Source of the DNA: Scatophagus argus
Taxonomy: Eukaryota > Chordata > Actinopteri > Scatophagidae
Assembly: GCF_020382885.2 (NCBI RefSeq)
Contig: NC_058496.1
Coordinates: forward strand, 24,656,501-24,720,500
DNA: 64,000 nt
Reading direction: 5' to 3'
A model generated the notes under the pieces. The model searched no databases. It saw only the letters and a list, made by a program, of their open reading frames with translations, and had not been told where the DNA came from. Shown here one piece after another: positions 35,089 through 48,228 of the stretch. Position 1 is the stretch's first letter; every line of letters starts with the position of its first letter. Made by a program: the position numbers and the translations under genes.

Positions 35089-37332
35089 AAATTTAGCTTT
35101 CCGGTTGATTTTTGGGTGTACTGTAGAATGATGATCAAACTTTACGCACATTTAAACCTAAACTACATGAAGCAGATGACATTTTTGCACTATTTTCTTT
35201 GATTTTTAAATCTGAGCAAAGGTGGTGTGATTTTGAAATATTATGTTGAATGCCTGCAACGCTCCCGAGTGTTCCTCTCAGGGACTGGATGCCCTCAGAT
35301 TTCTGCTCTCTGCTAAATTTACACAACCTGAAGGCAATGCCCCTGCACGAGCACATGTATTCAGAAACACTTGCTGGAATACTGAGCTGCCTCTTGGCTC
35401 TGAAATCCTCAAACATGATCATGTCGCTTGTCACAAAAGTCTAGACTGAAAATGAAAAGGTGACCGTGACTTTGCCACACACACTTCCTGAATAAGGGTC
35501 AGTGTGTTTGTACTATGTAGCATCTTGAAATTCCTCACTTCTGAATTTCTTTTTTCAAATGACAGAGTGCCGCATGATTTGGTTTTTTGTATTTCTTTTC
35601 TTTTTGCCTACTGTTATGTAACCAGTTTTATTCAACAGTTTGATCATTTCAGAAATAACCTAGTGTTGCCATACAGCAGCAATTTGTGAAACAGCTTTGA
35701 AAAGTGACAAAAAAAAACGTAACTTTTCCCTCTTATTATTTTGTGCACACAAGCTTATCTAATATGAGCCGCACCTCAAACAAGATGCTGTTGAATAACC
35801 CTACTGTGGGGATGAGAGGTGAGAGCCGATATCCAAGAAAAGGTTGCCTTCCAGTGGGATTCAGGTGCATCATATCTAACAGTTCTTACTTTCTAATTGC
35901 CCCCCTGGCTTTTATATTGAAGTATGCATTTCAAAGGTTCACAGCAGAACAACTGGGTTACAGCAGAACAAGTCACGTTAGTTTGTATACCAGGGATGCT
36001 GAGATAGCACCTGTAGTACAATTTACCTTTGCTTTCAAAGAGGCTTATGAGAGAGCTGCAGACTGTTCCAGCTGTGAGATAAGCACCAAAGCCGTGCCAA
36101 TCTGCACAGAGCAGATCAAGCTAGAATGGCAAAGAGCATTCAGTCAATCGTCAAAATAAATCAAATTAAAATAAACTCAATTGTAAAAACAGGCACACAC
36201 ACACACACACACACTCAGAAAGAAAAAAAGATTAATTATGTTGCCTACTTATCCATGGTAGAAACACAAAGAAAGCACTTTCCTGTAGGGCATGACTCTG
36301 TGACAGAAGAGTCAAAGGCATGACATCATAGAGATGTGCCCAGAGGAAACAAGATGCTTCAGTGCAATTAAATCAACAAGAACATTGTGTTATTTTTAGT
36401 TTCTTTGTTTTTCTTTGAAGAGTCTCAAGATCTGGAAAAAATGCCTCCTTTTTTTTCTTGTTCAAGTACTATTCATGTAGCCTAGCTACAATACCTTTTG
36501 CCATATTGCATTTCATGCAGTGATGTAATAAAAATGGTTTGAGCATAGCGCAGTTTCCTTTTGGTATGTGAGTTTGTGTGCACATGGTAAAGCAAGCAGA
36601 CAATATAATCCTTTAGACAGGTTGCAATGAGAAAGTGTTTGGAGGAATCTACTCTTGTGATATATTCATCGGTATATTTAGTCTTTTTAAACACTTAAGC
36701 TTCTTAAGGAGGAATCCCAAAAACAGCTCCAACTTTCTGTCAAAAAGTAATCAGACTTGTACGGCTGTTTATAAAGGTTGAGACTGTTGACATTTTTTTC
36801 TAACCGTCAACAAATCCCATAGAAAGACCAAAACCAACAATGAATTGATCTGACTAACAAGTATTATCTGTGTTTCTTAGCTTGGTATATCTTATTCCTC
36901 TGTACCCAAGAGCTCCACACAAAAATTACTGAACACATCAGAGTCAATTCACACATACACCATCCTATGACACTACATACAGAGTCAGTCAAAATAATGT
37001 ATACACACATCAGGAAAAGAAAAACATGCATAAATATTTAATTAATTTAAGCTGCCAGTAGTCTACCGCCCTCCAAGGTCATTCATTTCTTTTTTTTTAA
37101 TTTTAACATTTCCATGCTAAAAAATGCAGACCATGTTTCTCCAGGATTTGCATCCATTTAAATGTGATAACTTTGCATGCTCTAATATATCAATTTCTTC
37201 ATCAAGGCGCTTTGCTATCCATGCCTCCACATGACTCTGTTTGAAGTAGCAGAATAACTGAAGCATTTTTTGTAATTATGTTTTTAGTATTTTATATTGC
37301 ATTAAATGTCCATGTATGCTGGACCTTATAAG

Positions 37333-37700
37333 CATCCATCCATCCATTTTCTATACCGCTTATCCGTCAGGGTCGCGGGGGAGCTGGAGCCTATCCCAGC
37401 TGACTACGGGCAAGAGGCGGGGTTCATCCTGGACTGGTCGCCAGTCAATCACAGGGCCAACACACAAAGACAGACAACCACACACTCTCACACTCACACC
37501 TAGGGGCAATGTAGAGTAGCCAGTTAACCTAATGTGCATGTTTTTGGTATTGTGGGAGGAAGCCGGAGTACCCGGAGAAAACCCACGCAGGCACAGGGAG
37601 AACATGCAAACTCCACATAGAAGGGCCCAGACCGGGATTCGAACCTGGAACCCTCTTGCTATGAGGCGACAGTGCTCACCACTGCACCACCGTGCCGCCC
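37333..37700 (-). mobile_element. tRNA-derived SINE, full length, copy 3
   Basis: Minus-strand copy of the family described at 9070-9433, with the CATCCATC tail on the left and the tRNA-like head on the right. A 9-base duplication CCTTATAAG flanks it (37324-37332 and 37701-37709). Confidence 0.9.
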
Positions 37701-39659
37701 CCTTATAAGAATTTTTTTTGTAAATCAGTGAACTGAAGATAATTGGCCTTAGAAAATAATGTTGTGTTTTATTTATTTCTATTTATGGCCACATTTCACA
37801 AAATCAATCTGCGACCTTAGCAAGCAGGATCACATGTCCATACTGTGCTCAGATGATGTTGATTGTTACTCACAAACTGATAAATCTTTAAGTCCTCTTG
37901 CGAGTTCATGCACAGATCACATCTGACATTTTGATTTATGAAACATGTCAAAACAAGCGACAGCAAATGATTTTATGTAATTGATTTCCAGCTTGAAGGT
38001 TGTAAATCCGGTGTAATGGGTCCCTGTTATGGTGGCCTGTAAAATCAGTAAAGTTATACAATCAAGCATCCAGCACATATTTCTTACAAGCAAAAAGTGC
38101 TCAAACTGATAAAATGAATTAAATACTATATTTAAAATAAAACTAAATAATCTGGAAGTTTTTAACACAAGTATGAGGATTTTTAGTTTTTGCGCCTTCA
38201 TTCTTGTGCTGGTGACTCACTTGTCACGCAACACTGAGCAACTGAGAAAGCTGTGACACCCCCTTAAAAACACTCAAGTCAATAGCAAAAGGGAATATTC
38301 TGAAAAACCCTCAAATCCACATCAAGGTAGGAGTTTCCTCCTTCCTGTGAATTACATCTTGCTGCCTGACTCTTGAAACATTTGGGACTCTGCCAGCTCA
38401 GAGGACTTGTGCTGACACCATACAGCCAGACACAGAAGGATTTCTGAGAGAGTCCCCAGCCAGTTCCAAAACTCAGAACTCATGAAGTGACCCTGCGGGG
38501 TAAAGCAGTCACTGTGATTAGCATCCTGTCTGCACTGTCACTGGAGATAAACACTCTGCTGTGTGTACAATACTTCAGAGGGAAAAATGTCTTACTGTTG
38601 CTTTGTTGTTACTTGTTGTTCCTTTAAGTTAGGAGTTAGAAGTGTCTTTCTCTCAATCAATTAGTAACATTCACTACTTGGCCAAAAGGCAGCAAATTAA
38701 TCTCAGAAGATCAACATGCTTAAATAGGGGATGAACTGGACCGAATTAATTCTCCCAATTCAGCTAATGGTCTTAAACAGAAGCACAAATTAGACCAAAA
38801 GCTGACAGTTTGTTTTGTTTATTTTGCTGTCTTCAATAAAACAGATTCAGATTTAGAGCAGCAAATAAGTAAGCATTATATTACTGGTCAAATGTATTCT
38901 TTTAAATATTCCATAGATCATACCTCAAAAAGTCACACCCCGCCTATCCTTACGATGTTGGTTTCTTTCAAAAGTTGCAGATGAAATCAGTTCATCTGTA
39001 ACATCTAAGCACACAGCAGCTCTGTTGGGCATCAGGGCTGGAGGACTTGTTGGCTGTCACACTCTCTCTGACAGTTAACACTTTCTTTTTGAGCTTCTTT
39101 TCATCCATGGCAGCAGTAAGTCTTAGCTTTTTGACAGATGATTCAGTGGCAGTTGTCAGACATTTCAAACATCTCAGACATTTCAGGTAAATGATGGAAT
39201 CTATGCAGTTCTGTTTTGGTTGTAACATTAGGTGAAGACACATCTACTGGAGTTAAGAATATTTCTTTGTGAGAAAATTCCCAAGGTTTAAGAATCAACT
39301 CTGTGAACATCCAAAAAGGAAAGAGACAGCCTGAAGGAAAATACCTGACACAGCTCGGGTTATTAATACGCTGTTTGACCATCCAGTGGCTGTTTGTGAT
39401 AAATAAAGACTGGCTGCAAAAGCAGTCCACTGATCATATTTGTGCCAATTAAGTGAGATAAAAATCAGCTTCCAGTTAACACACCTGAAGGTATCCGTTG
39501 TTAGCTGTGGTTCATACATAATGTAGAAGAGAATTGGGTGAGATGCACCGCTGAGGCCTCTTTAAAGCAACAGGAGCAGAATCAGTCTGCCGGACGAGCA
39601 GGAAAAATTTGGGTGTAGTGGAGTGATTAATGAGAAAAATGCCCCCCTGCCTCCATTAG

Positions 39660-39873
39660 CCGGCTGATGTGCCCTTGAGCAAGGCACTTAACCCCCAGGT
39701 TGCTCCCCGGACGCCTGACAGTACTGTCCACTGCTCCTGTGTGTTTCACTGCATGTCATTTGCTGGATGTTGCATGTGTGTGTTCAACTAAGGATGGGTC
39801 AAATGCAGAAGACGAATTCAGTGTGTGTATGTAAAAATATATATATATTGTGAATAAAAGCTGATTCTTCTTC
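39660..39873 (+). mobile_element. SINE-like repeat with GCCCTTGAGCAAGGCACTTA core
   Basis: The core GCCCTTGAGCAAGGCACTTA followed by ACCCCCAG and the 3' end AATAAAAGCTGATTCTTCTTC belong to a very common teleost short element. The middle (GGATGGGTCAAATGCAGAAG) is also typical. A TA run lies at about 39837-39849. The 5' boundary is unclear and no target duplication was found. Confidence 0.65.
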
Positions 39874-40224
39874 ATGAAAGACATAGACATTATTTTACAA
39901 TGTCCAACATTATTGGAAATCCTCCATAATCTTTTGTAACAAAACAGCATGGATCTGTTTTCTCTGAAGCCAGAGATCCTCTGAGTCACAGCCCTCTGGT
40001 GAATAAAAGGTCACCTTACTGCGCCACATGTAAGCTAGTTCTATAGCTGTCCTGCTGATCTTCCTCCGTCATGTTTCTCATGCTAGCCAAAAGCTATACA
40101 TGTTAATTAGCTTTTCCAGCTGACCTCTCATGACTGCGTGATGGAAATTTTGTATGCTTTGTAGTAACAAAGTGTGTATAGTGTTATAGTGACCAAATAA
40201 TGACCTGGTGAACTGACTGTTATA

Positions 40225-40618
40225 GCCCCCTTATAAATAACACCCTGGATAAAGCAAAGAGCAGAAGAAAAACTCCTGGCAAAGCATGGCATGGCAAGGC
40301 AAGGCAAGGCAAGGCAAGGCAAGGCAAAAAGGTTTCCTGGAAGGAACACACAGGCATACAAGAGGCAATATAACACACTGACAAAAGGTGACTGGGAAGA
40401 CCAGGACTAAATAGACACGACAACGAGACACAGGTGACGCACATTAGGAGGGAGAAAGCAATCAGGAAAACCAAAAGCAAAGTAACACGAAAACAGGACA
40501 CACAGGGGAAGAGACGCTTTCAGAGTAAAACAGGACATGACATAACCCACAAACATGAAACATGGCACGTGTACTGAAATCAAAAGACAAAGCATAACAA
40601 AAAACACCAGGCATGACA
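40225..40618 (-). mobile_element. Probable LTR, minus strand, with AAGGC pentamer expansion
   Basis: On the minus strand it begins TGTCATGCCTGG and has a TATA-like box (GTCTATTTAG) after CACCTGTGTCTCGTT, matching the order in the solo LTR at 6322-6721, with which it shares short stretches such as GAGACACAGGTGA. A pentamer array of AAGGC units (about 40292-40326) expands its downstream part. The left boundary and target duplication were not found. Confidence 0.5.
40282..40327 (+). repeat. AAGGC pentanucleotide tandem repeat
   Basis: About seven perfect GGCAA units run in a row, preceded by the related GCATGGCATGG. On the minus strand it reads TTGCC repeats. Confidence 0.9.
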
Positions 40619-41421
40619 CTCTCTTACTTAACTTAACTGACTTCTAAAAGACTCTTGAAAAGTTAAGAGCCTATCGCCTGTTTCATCCTGTTCTCTCTCA
40701 TCTGTTCAACAGTGACGCTGCTTTTTATTAAGGTGGAGTGACAGGGACCAGGGAAATTAACCAAATCGACTCAGATGAAAAGATAAATTGCTGTAGCCTA
40801 TTTTAAATTAAAGTATCGGGACTGAATTGATTTGGGTAATTAAAAATGACCTGCTCTTTGATTGCCAAGAAGATAACGTCCACTCATTCCTCTTTGGTGT
40901 GCCAGGTGTGGCAGTATGTCTTCTTATGGGGGATAACAGCCATTAAATGATATGTAGCAAGAAATTCGTGCAATGCCTTCACACTGGGATTTTTACTTCC
41001 TCTCTCAGTGTTTCCAGTACAGCATGTTTCACCGAAGAGCTTCACAGTGAGAGAGCTAGCAGGTGTCCTCTAGACCTACACTACCCACACGGTAACATTG
41101 ATAATGACCTAAAACAATTAACGGATTCTAAAATTTGAGGCAAATTCTTTTTCTGTTGATCAGCTAATTGAATGATCAATAACAAGTCCAGCTCATTAGC
41201 CTTTTCTAACGTTATGGTCTACAAAGAGAGTAAACTGGGAGATGAAGGATACAGATGCACTCCACCATACAGGATTTAAAGTGAAACAGTGACTGTGAAG
41301 TTGAAGCTCTGACTCATAGCTCTAATTTGAAGCTGTCTGATTATTATAATGATGATGATTATGTGATGATACATTGGCATATTGGCACTGAGCCTCTGTA
41401 CCTGACTGTAAGGCAAGTGCC

Positions 41422-42024
41422 TGTCAGGATTGTATCTCTCCTGATGTCTTTCCACCCTCCTCCCCCTTGCCCTGTTTCTGTGTGTGTGTGTGATCCAGAG
41501 TGAAACTGGGCAGTCTTACCTGCTGTGCACCTGTCCTGAGTTCTCTGCAATCAACTCCACCCTAAACTCAGCCTTCTTAAGACTGGCCTTCCCCTGCCCT
41601 CATCCCCAGATTGTTCCTGCACTTGTGCAGTAGAGTATCGGCTCCATTTTGTCTCTGGATCTCTGTCTCATGCTGTTTGGAAACCTACCTTTTGTCTTTT
41701 TGTGCTACGGTTCACCAGTTTGCGTCTGCCAGTCTGTTCAGCTCAGTTCCTGCCTTTGTTTTCCCAGCCTTTGTTTCAGACTCACCGGTCTTCAGCTCTG
41801 GTGGAAAATCATTTTTTGTTCATAGGGACCATGTGCACTCACCTGCTGCCCCTTCGACTTGGATTGTAGTAGAAGGGCTCTTGTTAGTTAGTCTTAAGAC
41901 TATGTTTTTGTGAAATGATTTTTGCACAAGCCTAAGTAAAAGCTTTAATTTCACTTTAACTTTGGTTTCAAGCATCTGCTTTTGGGATCTTATTATGAGA
42001 AAAGCATAGCAGCGCCACTATGAC
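41422..42024 (+). mobile_element. Possible diverged LTR-like repeat
   Basis: It starts TGTCAGG, the same seven bases as the end of the LTR at 6322-6721. It runs through C/T-rich text with phrases common in teleost LTRs (CCAGATTGTTCCTGCACTTG, CATCTGCTTTTGGGATC). It has no clear right end, no target duplication and no coding region. Frames in it are not recognised. Tentative. Confidence 0.35.
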
Positions 42025-42547
42025 CATCATCATACACCCAGGACAAAATAATGACAGTGGTATGTAAATTCTTCAAGAGTGGCTGAGGACAGTCAGGAGA
42101 CTGGGACATTATCTGTGTACAATGGATTTATGTCACAGGTAAAATAATCAGTGAGTTAAACTGATAATTGAAAAATATCCTGTTCATACCTGGATTGCAC
42201 ACTGGATTTGTCAAACTTCAAATGCTATGAAAGTACAAAAGATGAAGATGGCCAAATGTGAAACAAGTTTTTTACATTTAGAGTTATGCTGGAGAGTGAA
42301 ATAATGGAGGGATAGTAATGCTGTAATGAGGTGTTCTCATGATTTTGAGATTATGTTGGGAAGGGTGAGAGAATCAAAAGATTTGTTGATGTTTTGAATT
42401 TATAGACAAACCATAAAAATGTTAGTCTTTGTAAAGTTCAGATAATTTGTAATTAACTATCTTTTATTTATTTATCCTTTTTTTTTTGAAAAAAACCTGG
42501 GTAACTCAGGGAAACCAAAATTTATTGTGATGTGAATTTATCTGCAA

Positions 42548-42548
<1 letters not shown>

Positions 42549-42608
<60 letters not shown>
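42549..42608 (+). repeat. GA dinucleotide microsatellite
   Basis: About 29 uninterrupted GA units between AAGCA and CAGGAAG. Confidence 0.95.
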
Positions 42609-43689
42609 AGGAAGTTGTTGTTTTTGCCCCTGCTCTCTATAGGCCATGTGGATATAAGGCTCCACAATACGATGCAAGTCTCATGCTGTGTTCACACTGT
42701 AGAATAAAGAAGTCACCTGGTGCCACTGCAGGATGTCTATCATGTGTGATGTCAGACTTCCTCCTTGTTACCATAGTGACTTTCAGAAGCGCATGAACTA
42801 AGAGGGGCACAACGTTCCAGTGTGTAAACCAGGAGCTTCCACAACACACACACGCAGATATTCAGTGGGACGCGGTTTGTATCTCCCTCAATAAGATAAA
42901 TGAGCAACTAGTTGGCTTAAGTTCAGTCCTAGACAATAAAACTTTGGTAAAAACAAAAATTCAAACACAGTCTTAACTTTTAAAATGATTACATATACAC
43001 ACTTGAGTGTGTGAACATAATAGTTACATTATGTTTTGTGCAAAAGCACTTTGGAAAGAAAAACTGTGCATTAAAAGATTAACTTCAGACCTTTTATGGA
43101 CCTAATGTGCTGTAAAAATAAATAAATAGATGCATGGAAACAACAAGGGCAAGCACATTCAAACAGACATAATACTTAAGTACAATGTACATCATTTTAA
43201 TGAGCAAATACTGCGTACTGGACAGTTTTCTCTCAGTCACAACACATACTAAACCGCACACAGAGGACCATATAGGCCACAAGCTATAGCTTGGTTATTC
43301 AGAATATATGCCTATTCACTCTGTATACTGATTATATATCCTGGCAGGCCATTTAATCACTGGTTTAAAGGTTAGACTCAGGTTCCCTCCTGCAGAAACA
43401 AAAATATTTTCCCTTTATTATTCAGCTCTTTCTGTAAATGTCACAAGCAGCACTGTGACCAATTTTCATTGCCCAAATATAGTTTTATGTCTTCTCTTTT
43501 TTATGCCTTGTATAACTGTCTTGTTGGGAAAACTTACTGCAGAAATGATTCCTACTTTAGTCTTAAATTTGTTCACATTTTCAGATAATATGTCTTTATT
43601 GGTGTTTATTAGTCATAACCACAGCACACAGCCCCAAAGACAACTTCAGTAACCAAGGTAAATTCATTTATGCTGCACTTGCTATACAT

Positions 43690-43740
43690 AAGATAAGAAA
43701 AGATAAGAACTTTATTGATCCCTCAGGAAATTGTTGTGCC
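43690..43740 (-). mobile_element. Short LINE-like 3' end
   Basis: It carries AAGATAAGAACTTTATTGATC then CCTCAGG, the same 3' signature as the fragment at 24996-25330, here as a short remnant. Confidence 0.5.
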
Positions 43741-46344
43741 AGGGTTGCAATGCAAAGAAATAGACATAAAGGTAATTTAAAGTGCTTCACATAAAATAAA
43801 TAAATATATAAATCATTGTCTAAGTTTGATTATATAAATATAAATGATTACTTAAATAAATTATAATACAACACAGAAAGCTTGAATGACAAAATGTATT
43901 AAAGGAATGAAAAGGTTGAAGTAGTTTAAAAATAGTTACAAGGTTAAAAGCATAGACATGAATGATATGAAATGCATGAATGGTGCTCAGACGGGTTTAC
44001 AATTCAGTTCAAGGGGACCTCGTGCATGCAAACTGCATAAAGTCCACTTGACCAGTGTACACCCCCTTTGGCTGGCCCTGCCTGCCGTCCGATGGCAGAC
44101 TCTTCACTGACAGAAGATTTTGGAGGTGACAGCAGACGTCTAAATCTCTTATCCAGCAGCAGCAGCATATTTCTTTCTCCACTCCAAGCTCATTTTGGCT
44201 AAAAGGGACAATGCACGTATGCAAGTGAAAAGAAAAATCACAAATGCCAGCAGTATAAAAGCCTAGGCAGCTACTGCATGGACTTCATGATGAGATTATT
44301 TTGTTGAAAAATAGGTGTTTTTTTGTCTTGTGCCTTCATAAACAATTATTATTATTAAAGCATCATGGTAGTTCAAGGAACTATGTGGTTAAATTAAGAA
44401 AACGATCAATCTCGTTGTTTAATAGAAAGCAGTGTTGTCTTTATGAGCCACATGTTTTGTGTGCCTGACCATCCATGTCTGACTACTTATTAGTTTTTTA
44501 TGGCCACACTCCTAGTCGAGGTGAAAACATGGGTGTCACAGAGAGGGGACAGAGAAACAATAATTGTTGGGGTGGACAATTTAGCGCATTCTTTCCAGGA
44601 AGGCATTCATAGTGTTGCTGTTTTTGTATTTAAGGACATGTGAAAGGCAAAAGAGAGCGTGACTCAGAAGTCCCCTGTTTACTTTCTTGCCACTGTACAG
44701 CTGGCCAAAACTCAAGACTTACACAGCTGTGATTTCTGGATTATCGGGTCAGGAAAGTTAGAAAAACTGTAAGCAGCAGCCTGACTTAAGGTGCGGGGTT
44801 TCAGAGAGCGTTTAACCATGTGTCAAGTACTTCGTTTGAAGCATACTGACAACTTAAGTGCACACTGACACACTGAGCTGCATTTTGTGAGGACAAAATA
44901 AATGGTGCTGAAGGATGGTGACACAGCAGCTGTCTGCAGGCTGCACAAAGGCTGCAATGGTTGGTTATGGCTAGTTTGTTTGTGGCAAAGAAAAAAATAG
45001 ATCCAGAAAAGAAAGCTCCACATGCAAATCCACTGAGATTCTGTTGCGTTTAAATCCACCGCTACTGTACCTCTGCACGTTGCTTGTCAGAAGAGCATAA
45101 TTAAAGGTTGTTTGAAGTGTGTGAACAAATTGCCAGTTCTGTTGCCTTTCTGGTAAGGATGGTCTTGGTACTCAATGTAAGCACTGATTGTAATATACCA
45201 AGTTAAACAATTACACAAATACAATAAAAAGTATTCTCAGTAGCTTGGCTTGATTGCTCGCTCGTGCACCTCAACTTGCCTGATAAGGTATACTGGGAAA
45301 ATTAAAGTAGCAATCAACTACTTTCTCTTGGGTGGCACTCATTTGCACTGTTACTAACAGAACACCAGAACGCTCTGAATTGCTCAGTGTTGTTTTAAGT
45401 GTTAAAATGGGTTTCAATCAAACAACATAAATATTGGGTTCAGTGGAGACTCTTTGTTCTTTTGCAAACGTGAGCATTTGTGTCTTTGTCAATGTTTTAG
45501 CCTTTTGATGGGAGCCTGACAGCCTGTCCCATGTGTTTCCCTTCAGCCTGACTTGCTCCAACAATCCGTGACCTTCAGATGAATCCAGGTCGACTTGATC
45601 TCCTTGGTGCAAAGACAACAAAACCAAGCTGTCAGTCTCTCTGATAGAAAAAAATAAGAAGTGTTCCACACTGTGCCAGTTGCCCCTCTGCTGCATCTGC
45701 GTTTATGATAACTTCTTAATGACACAGTCGCTTAAACTACTTGGTACGATGCCTGTCAGATGTCTGTAACACTGGTCCATCGGGGCAAAGTCTGAGGTGT
45801 CTATACTAAAATCTTAAACAAATAAATAAAATAAAAAATAAATCAAAAAGGAGGCAAAAAAAAACAACTAAAGCTTATAGGAAGATAATAGGAATAATAG
45901 GAGGATAGTAAAAGTACAAAATAAAGGCAGCAGAGCATAAAATAATGCAGTTAAAAGATCATGAATTAACATGAAGGTTTAAAAATGACAAAAAGAAGGT
46001 AGAGAAATTATGTAAATGAAGAAGAAGCCACGCGTGAAGTTGAAACTCAGCCGGGCCTAAATCTGGTGCCTTTTTCTTCCTCCTGCACACTTTGTTATTT
46101 TATTATTTCCTCTCAAATTAGTATTCGAATCCATGGGGAAAGTTTGAGAACTCTGCTCTACTTGTCTCTAACCTGCAGGTATGACTTTATTCCTTAAAAC
46201 AACATGAATGTGAATGCATCATGTTTTGAGTAAACAAAACCAGAGCTTTGTACTTTACTACACATATAAATACCTGTATTTTTTTTTAGATTTATACTTA
46301 TCTTGTTGCTTATCCTATTTGTATGTCTTTCACTTTCTTTCTTG

Positions 46345-46422
46345 GTCAGGAGAACTGCAAGTGCAATGTCTGTACAAAAATGAATTTCCCCTCTGGGAGA
46401 AATAAAGGAATTCTGATTCTAA
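46345..46422 (+). mobile_element. Short-element 3' end
   Basis: ATGAATTTCCCCTCTGGGAG followed by AAATAAAGGAATTCTGATTC is a frequent 3' end of non-LTR elements in fish. Only the last part is recognisable. Confidence 0.5.
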
Positions 46423-47369
46423 TTGACTCGCGCCCTCTTTGGGTGAAGGTGTTTTCAGAGGCTTTTACACGTCACAGTTCAGAGAGCTCACTTAACAACT
46501 TGTTTGTCCTGCTCCCTCTGGGCCACCTCCCTCTGGAATTAGTTTTCAAACTTTTTTTCAGGTGTAACATACCACAGAGATAACAGAGGCAGATCAGGGA
46601 CCCCCCGTCTGCGCTCGCGCCTCAAGTGCCCACTTAAGTTTACTTCAAGATGCCAATAGCAGCAAAGTAATCCAGAGGAGAACTGAGACAAATAAACCTT
46701 GTTACATCACTTGTGAGCGATGACGCCGTTCAAGGTTTTAAGCTTAGGTTATGAAACTATGCTGACAAAATCCCTTTCACATTCTGATGGTTTCAGAAAC
46801 AAAACTTTGTATTTAACTAAGTTGAACCACTTTCAGATGACAGTGTTTGGAGTAGTTGCTGATGCTGTGCCTAGTGTTTTTCCACATTTGAAACGTTATA
46901 AATTCATTATTCAACGACAGCTGGTAAGAGATGTTCAGACAAAAAGCTGTTCTGAAATCGACAACAGAACAATAAAAACACTTTGCTTTAGTCCCATTAA
47001 GACTTTGTGAGAGCACATCCTGCCAAGTCTTATTGGAACTATTTTGATGAAGTTATACTTTTGAGCAAATTCAGATTTGTCACCACATAAGATTTCTATT
47101 AGATTTAAGAGGAATCTAATAAGATGTTTCCCAGGTTTTTCATCATTTCCAGAATAATGCCAATAATAAGAGCACTCTTCGTGGGGAAGACTAATGGTGC
47201 ATTTTTTTTTTTTTTGGAATAGTCTGTATACAGCAGTGCTCACAATGGAAATGATTTTCTATTCATTTCAATTTCAGCTAATGAATAAGTAATTAGGAAC
47301 TAATGAGTCATCAGTTTGTGCCACTCGGCAGTACGTTAATCAGGACAGCTCATGAATAAATTGGTCAGT

Positions 47370-47403
47370 ATGATCAGTTCACAGATATTCATGAACTGAT
47401 CAT
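47370..47403. repeat. Perfect 12-base inverted repeat (hairpin)
   Basis: Arms ATGATCAGTTCA and TGAACTGATCAT are exact complements with a 10-base loop. Surrounding text is rich in AT-dyads (TTAACTAATGG, AATTAATTGATC). There is no T-run or gene next to it. Function unknown. Confidence 0.9.
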
Positions 47404-48086
47404 CACCTGATGATTCATTAAGATAGGATGCGATTCTTGCTGTTTTTTAATTAATTGATCTTTAGCTGCTCTATAAAATTTGACTGAGGGTTACTCGTTA
47501 ACTAATGGTTTTAATGAGCAGTCAGTTCCCGATTAGTTGCTCATTTTCCAGTTAACTATAGGGAGCAAATTTATTGACCTTATTTTAAAGTGTAACCCAA
47601 TAATCAAGTCTGGATGAAACAAAAGCATACATTCAGATTTCTTCATCAGTCATGGACAGAAAAGACCCATTTTTAGCTGTGGAAGCAGAAAATTACTCTC
47701 TTTTTCTTTTAGTATGACACACACATACACAGGAATTTGCTGAGTGAACAAAAGTCACAGCTTGGAAGACTGCAGCCTGTCCTATGCAGGATTCATGTGT
47801 TTCTGCAAAAGCACTGTTAGAAGTTGTATTCTCCAGCACAACAGTGGTGATAGAGAGAGAGAGAGAGCGGCACTGGTCAGGCGAGACAGAGAGTGAATGA
47901 AGAGAGTGTTGAAGAGAACAAAGCAGTGGATCACCAAAATATTTTTTAAATAGTTTCTTAGCAGTTATGTTCTAAAGTACAAAAACAACCCTGTGGAAAT
48001 GTGCTGTAATGCCAGATTTTGTGTGAATTCAGCCGAAGCACACACTTTATCGTCTCTGCTGTGTGTGGCCGCTGTAATGCCATAAT

Positions 48087-48228
48087 AGGTACCCCTGCCA
48101 TGAAAAGTCCCTGCACAGAAAAGAACCAGATAACACTGGTTGGGTCTGGGCATGAGGAGTGAGACTGGCTAAGAATATCAAGGAAAGCCAATCGGAGACA
48201 GGGGATGCTTCTCATGGCAGGGGTGCTT
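48087..48228. repeat. Spaced imperfect inverted repeat
   Basis: The left arm 48087-48107 (with ACCCCTGCCATGAAAAG) pairs with the right arm 48208-48228 (with CTTCTCATGGCAGGGGT) at 18 of 21 positions over a 100-base spacer. Weaker pairing continues inward. It may be a decayed short inverted-repeat element or a structured transcript. Confidence 0.7.

Larger units (their letters stand above)
28171..39650. other. Intergenic DNA, no genes seen
   Basis: No exon-like conserved protein segment, tRNA or rRNA was recognised. Notable contents are a SINE at 37333-37700, short poly-T/poly-A tracts (for example 30288-30301 and 30370-30395), a C-rich run at 35066-35088 and CA runs at 36192-36213. Open frames up to 151 codons (35704-36159) resemble no known protein and lie in A+T-rich DNA. 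Confidence 0.6.
42025..48086. other. Intergenic DNA, no genes seen
   Basis: It contains a long GA repeat (42549-42608), a short LINE-like 3' end (43690-43740), another short-element 3' end (46345-46422), A-rich stretches near 45815-45865 and a perfect hairpin at 47370-47403. I see no exon, tRNA or other RNA gene. Confidence 0.6.

Noticed and set aside
35704..36159. 151-codon plus-strand open frame in intergenic DNA
   Set aside because: No recognisable domain, ordinary A+T-rich composition and low-complexity ends. A frame this long is expected by chance in 64 kb read in six frames.
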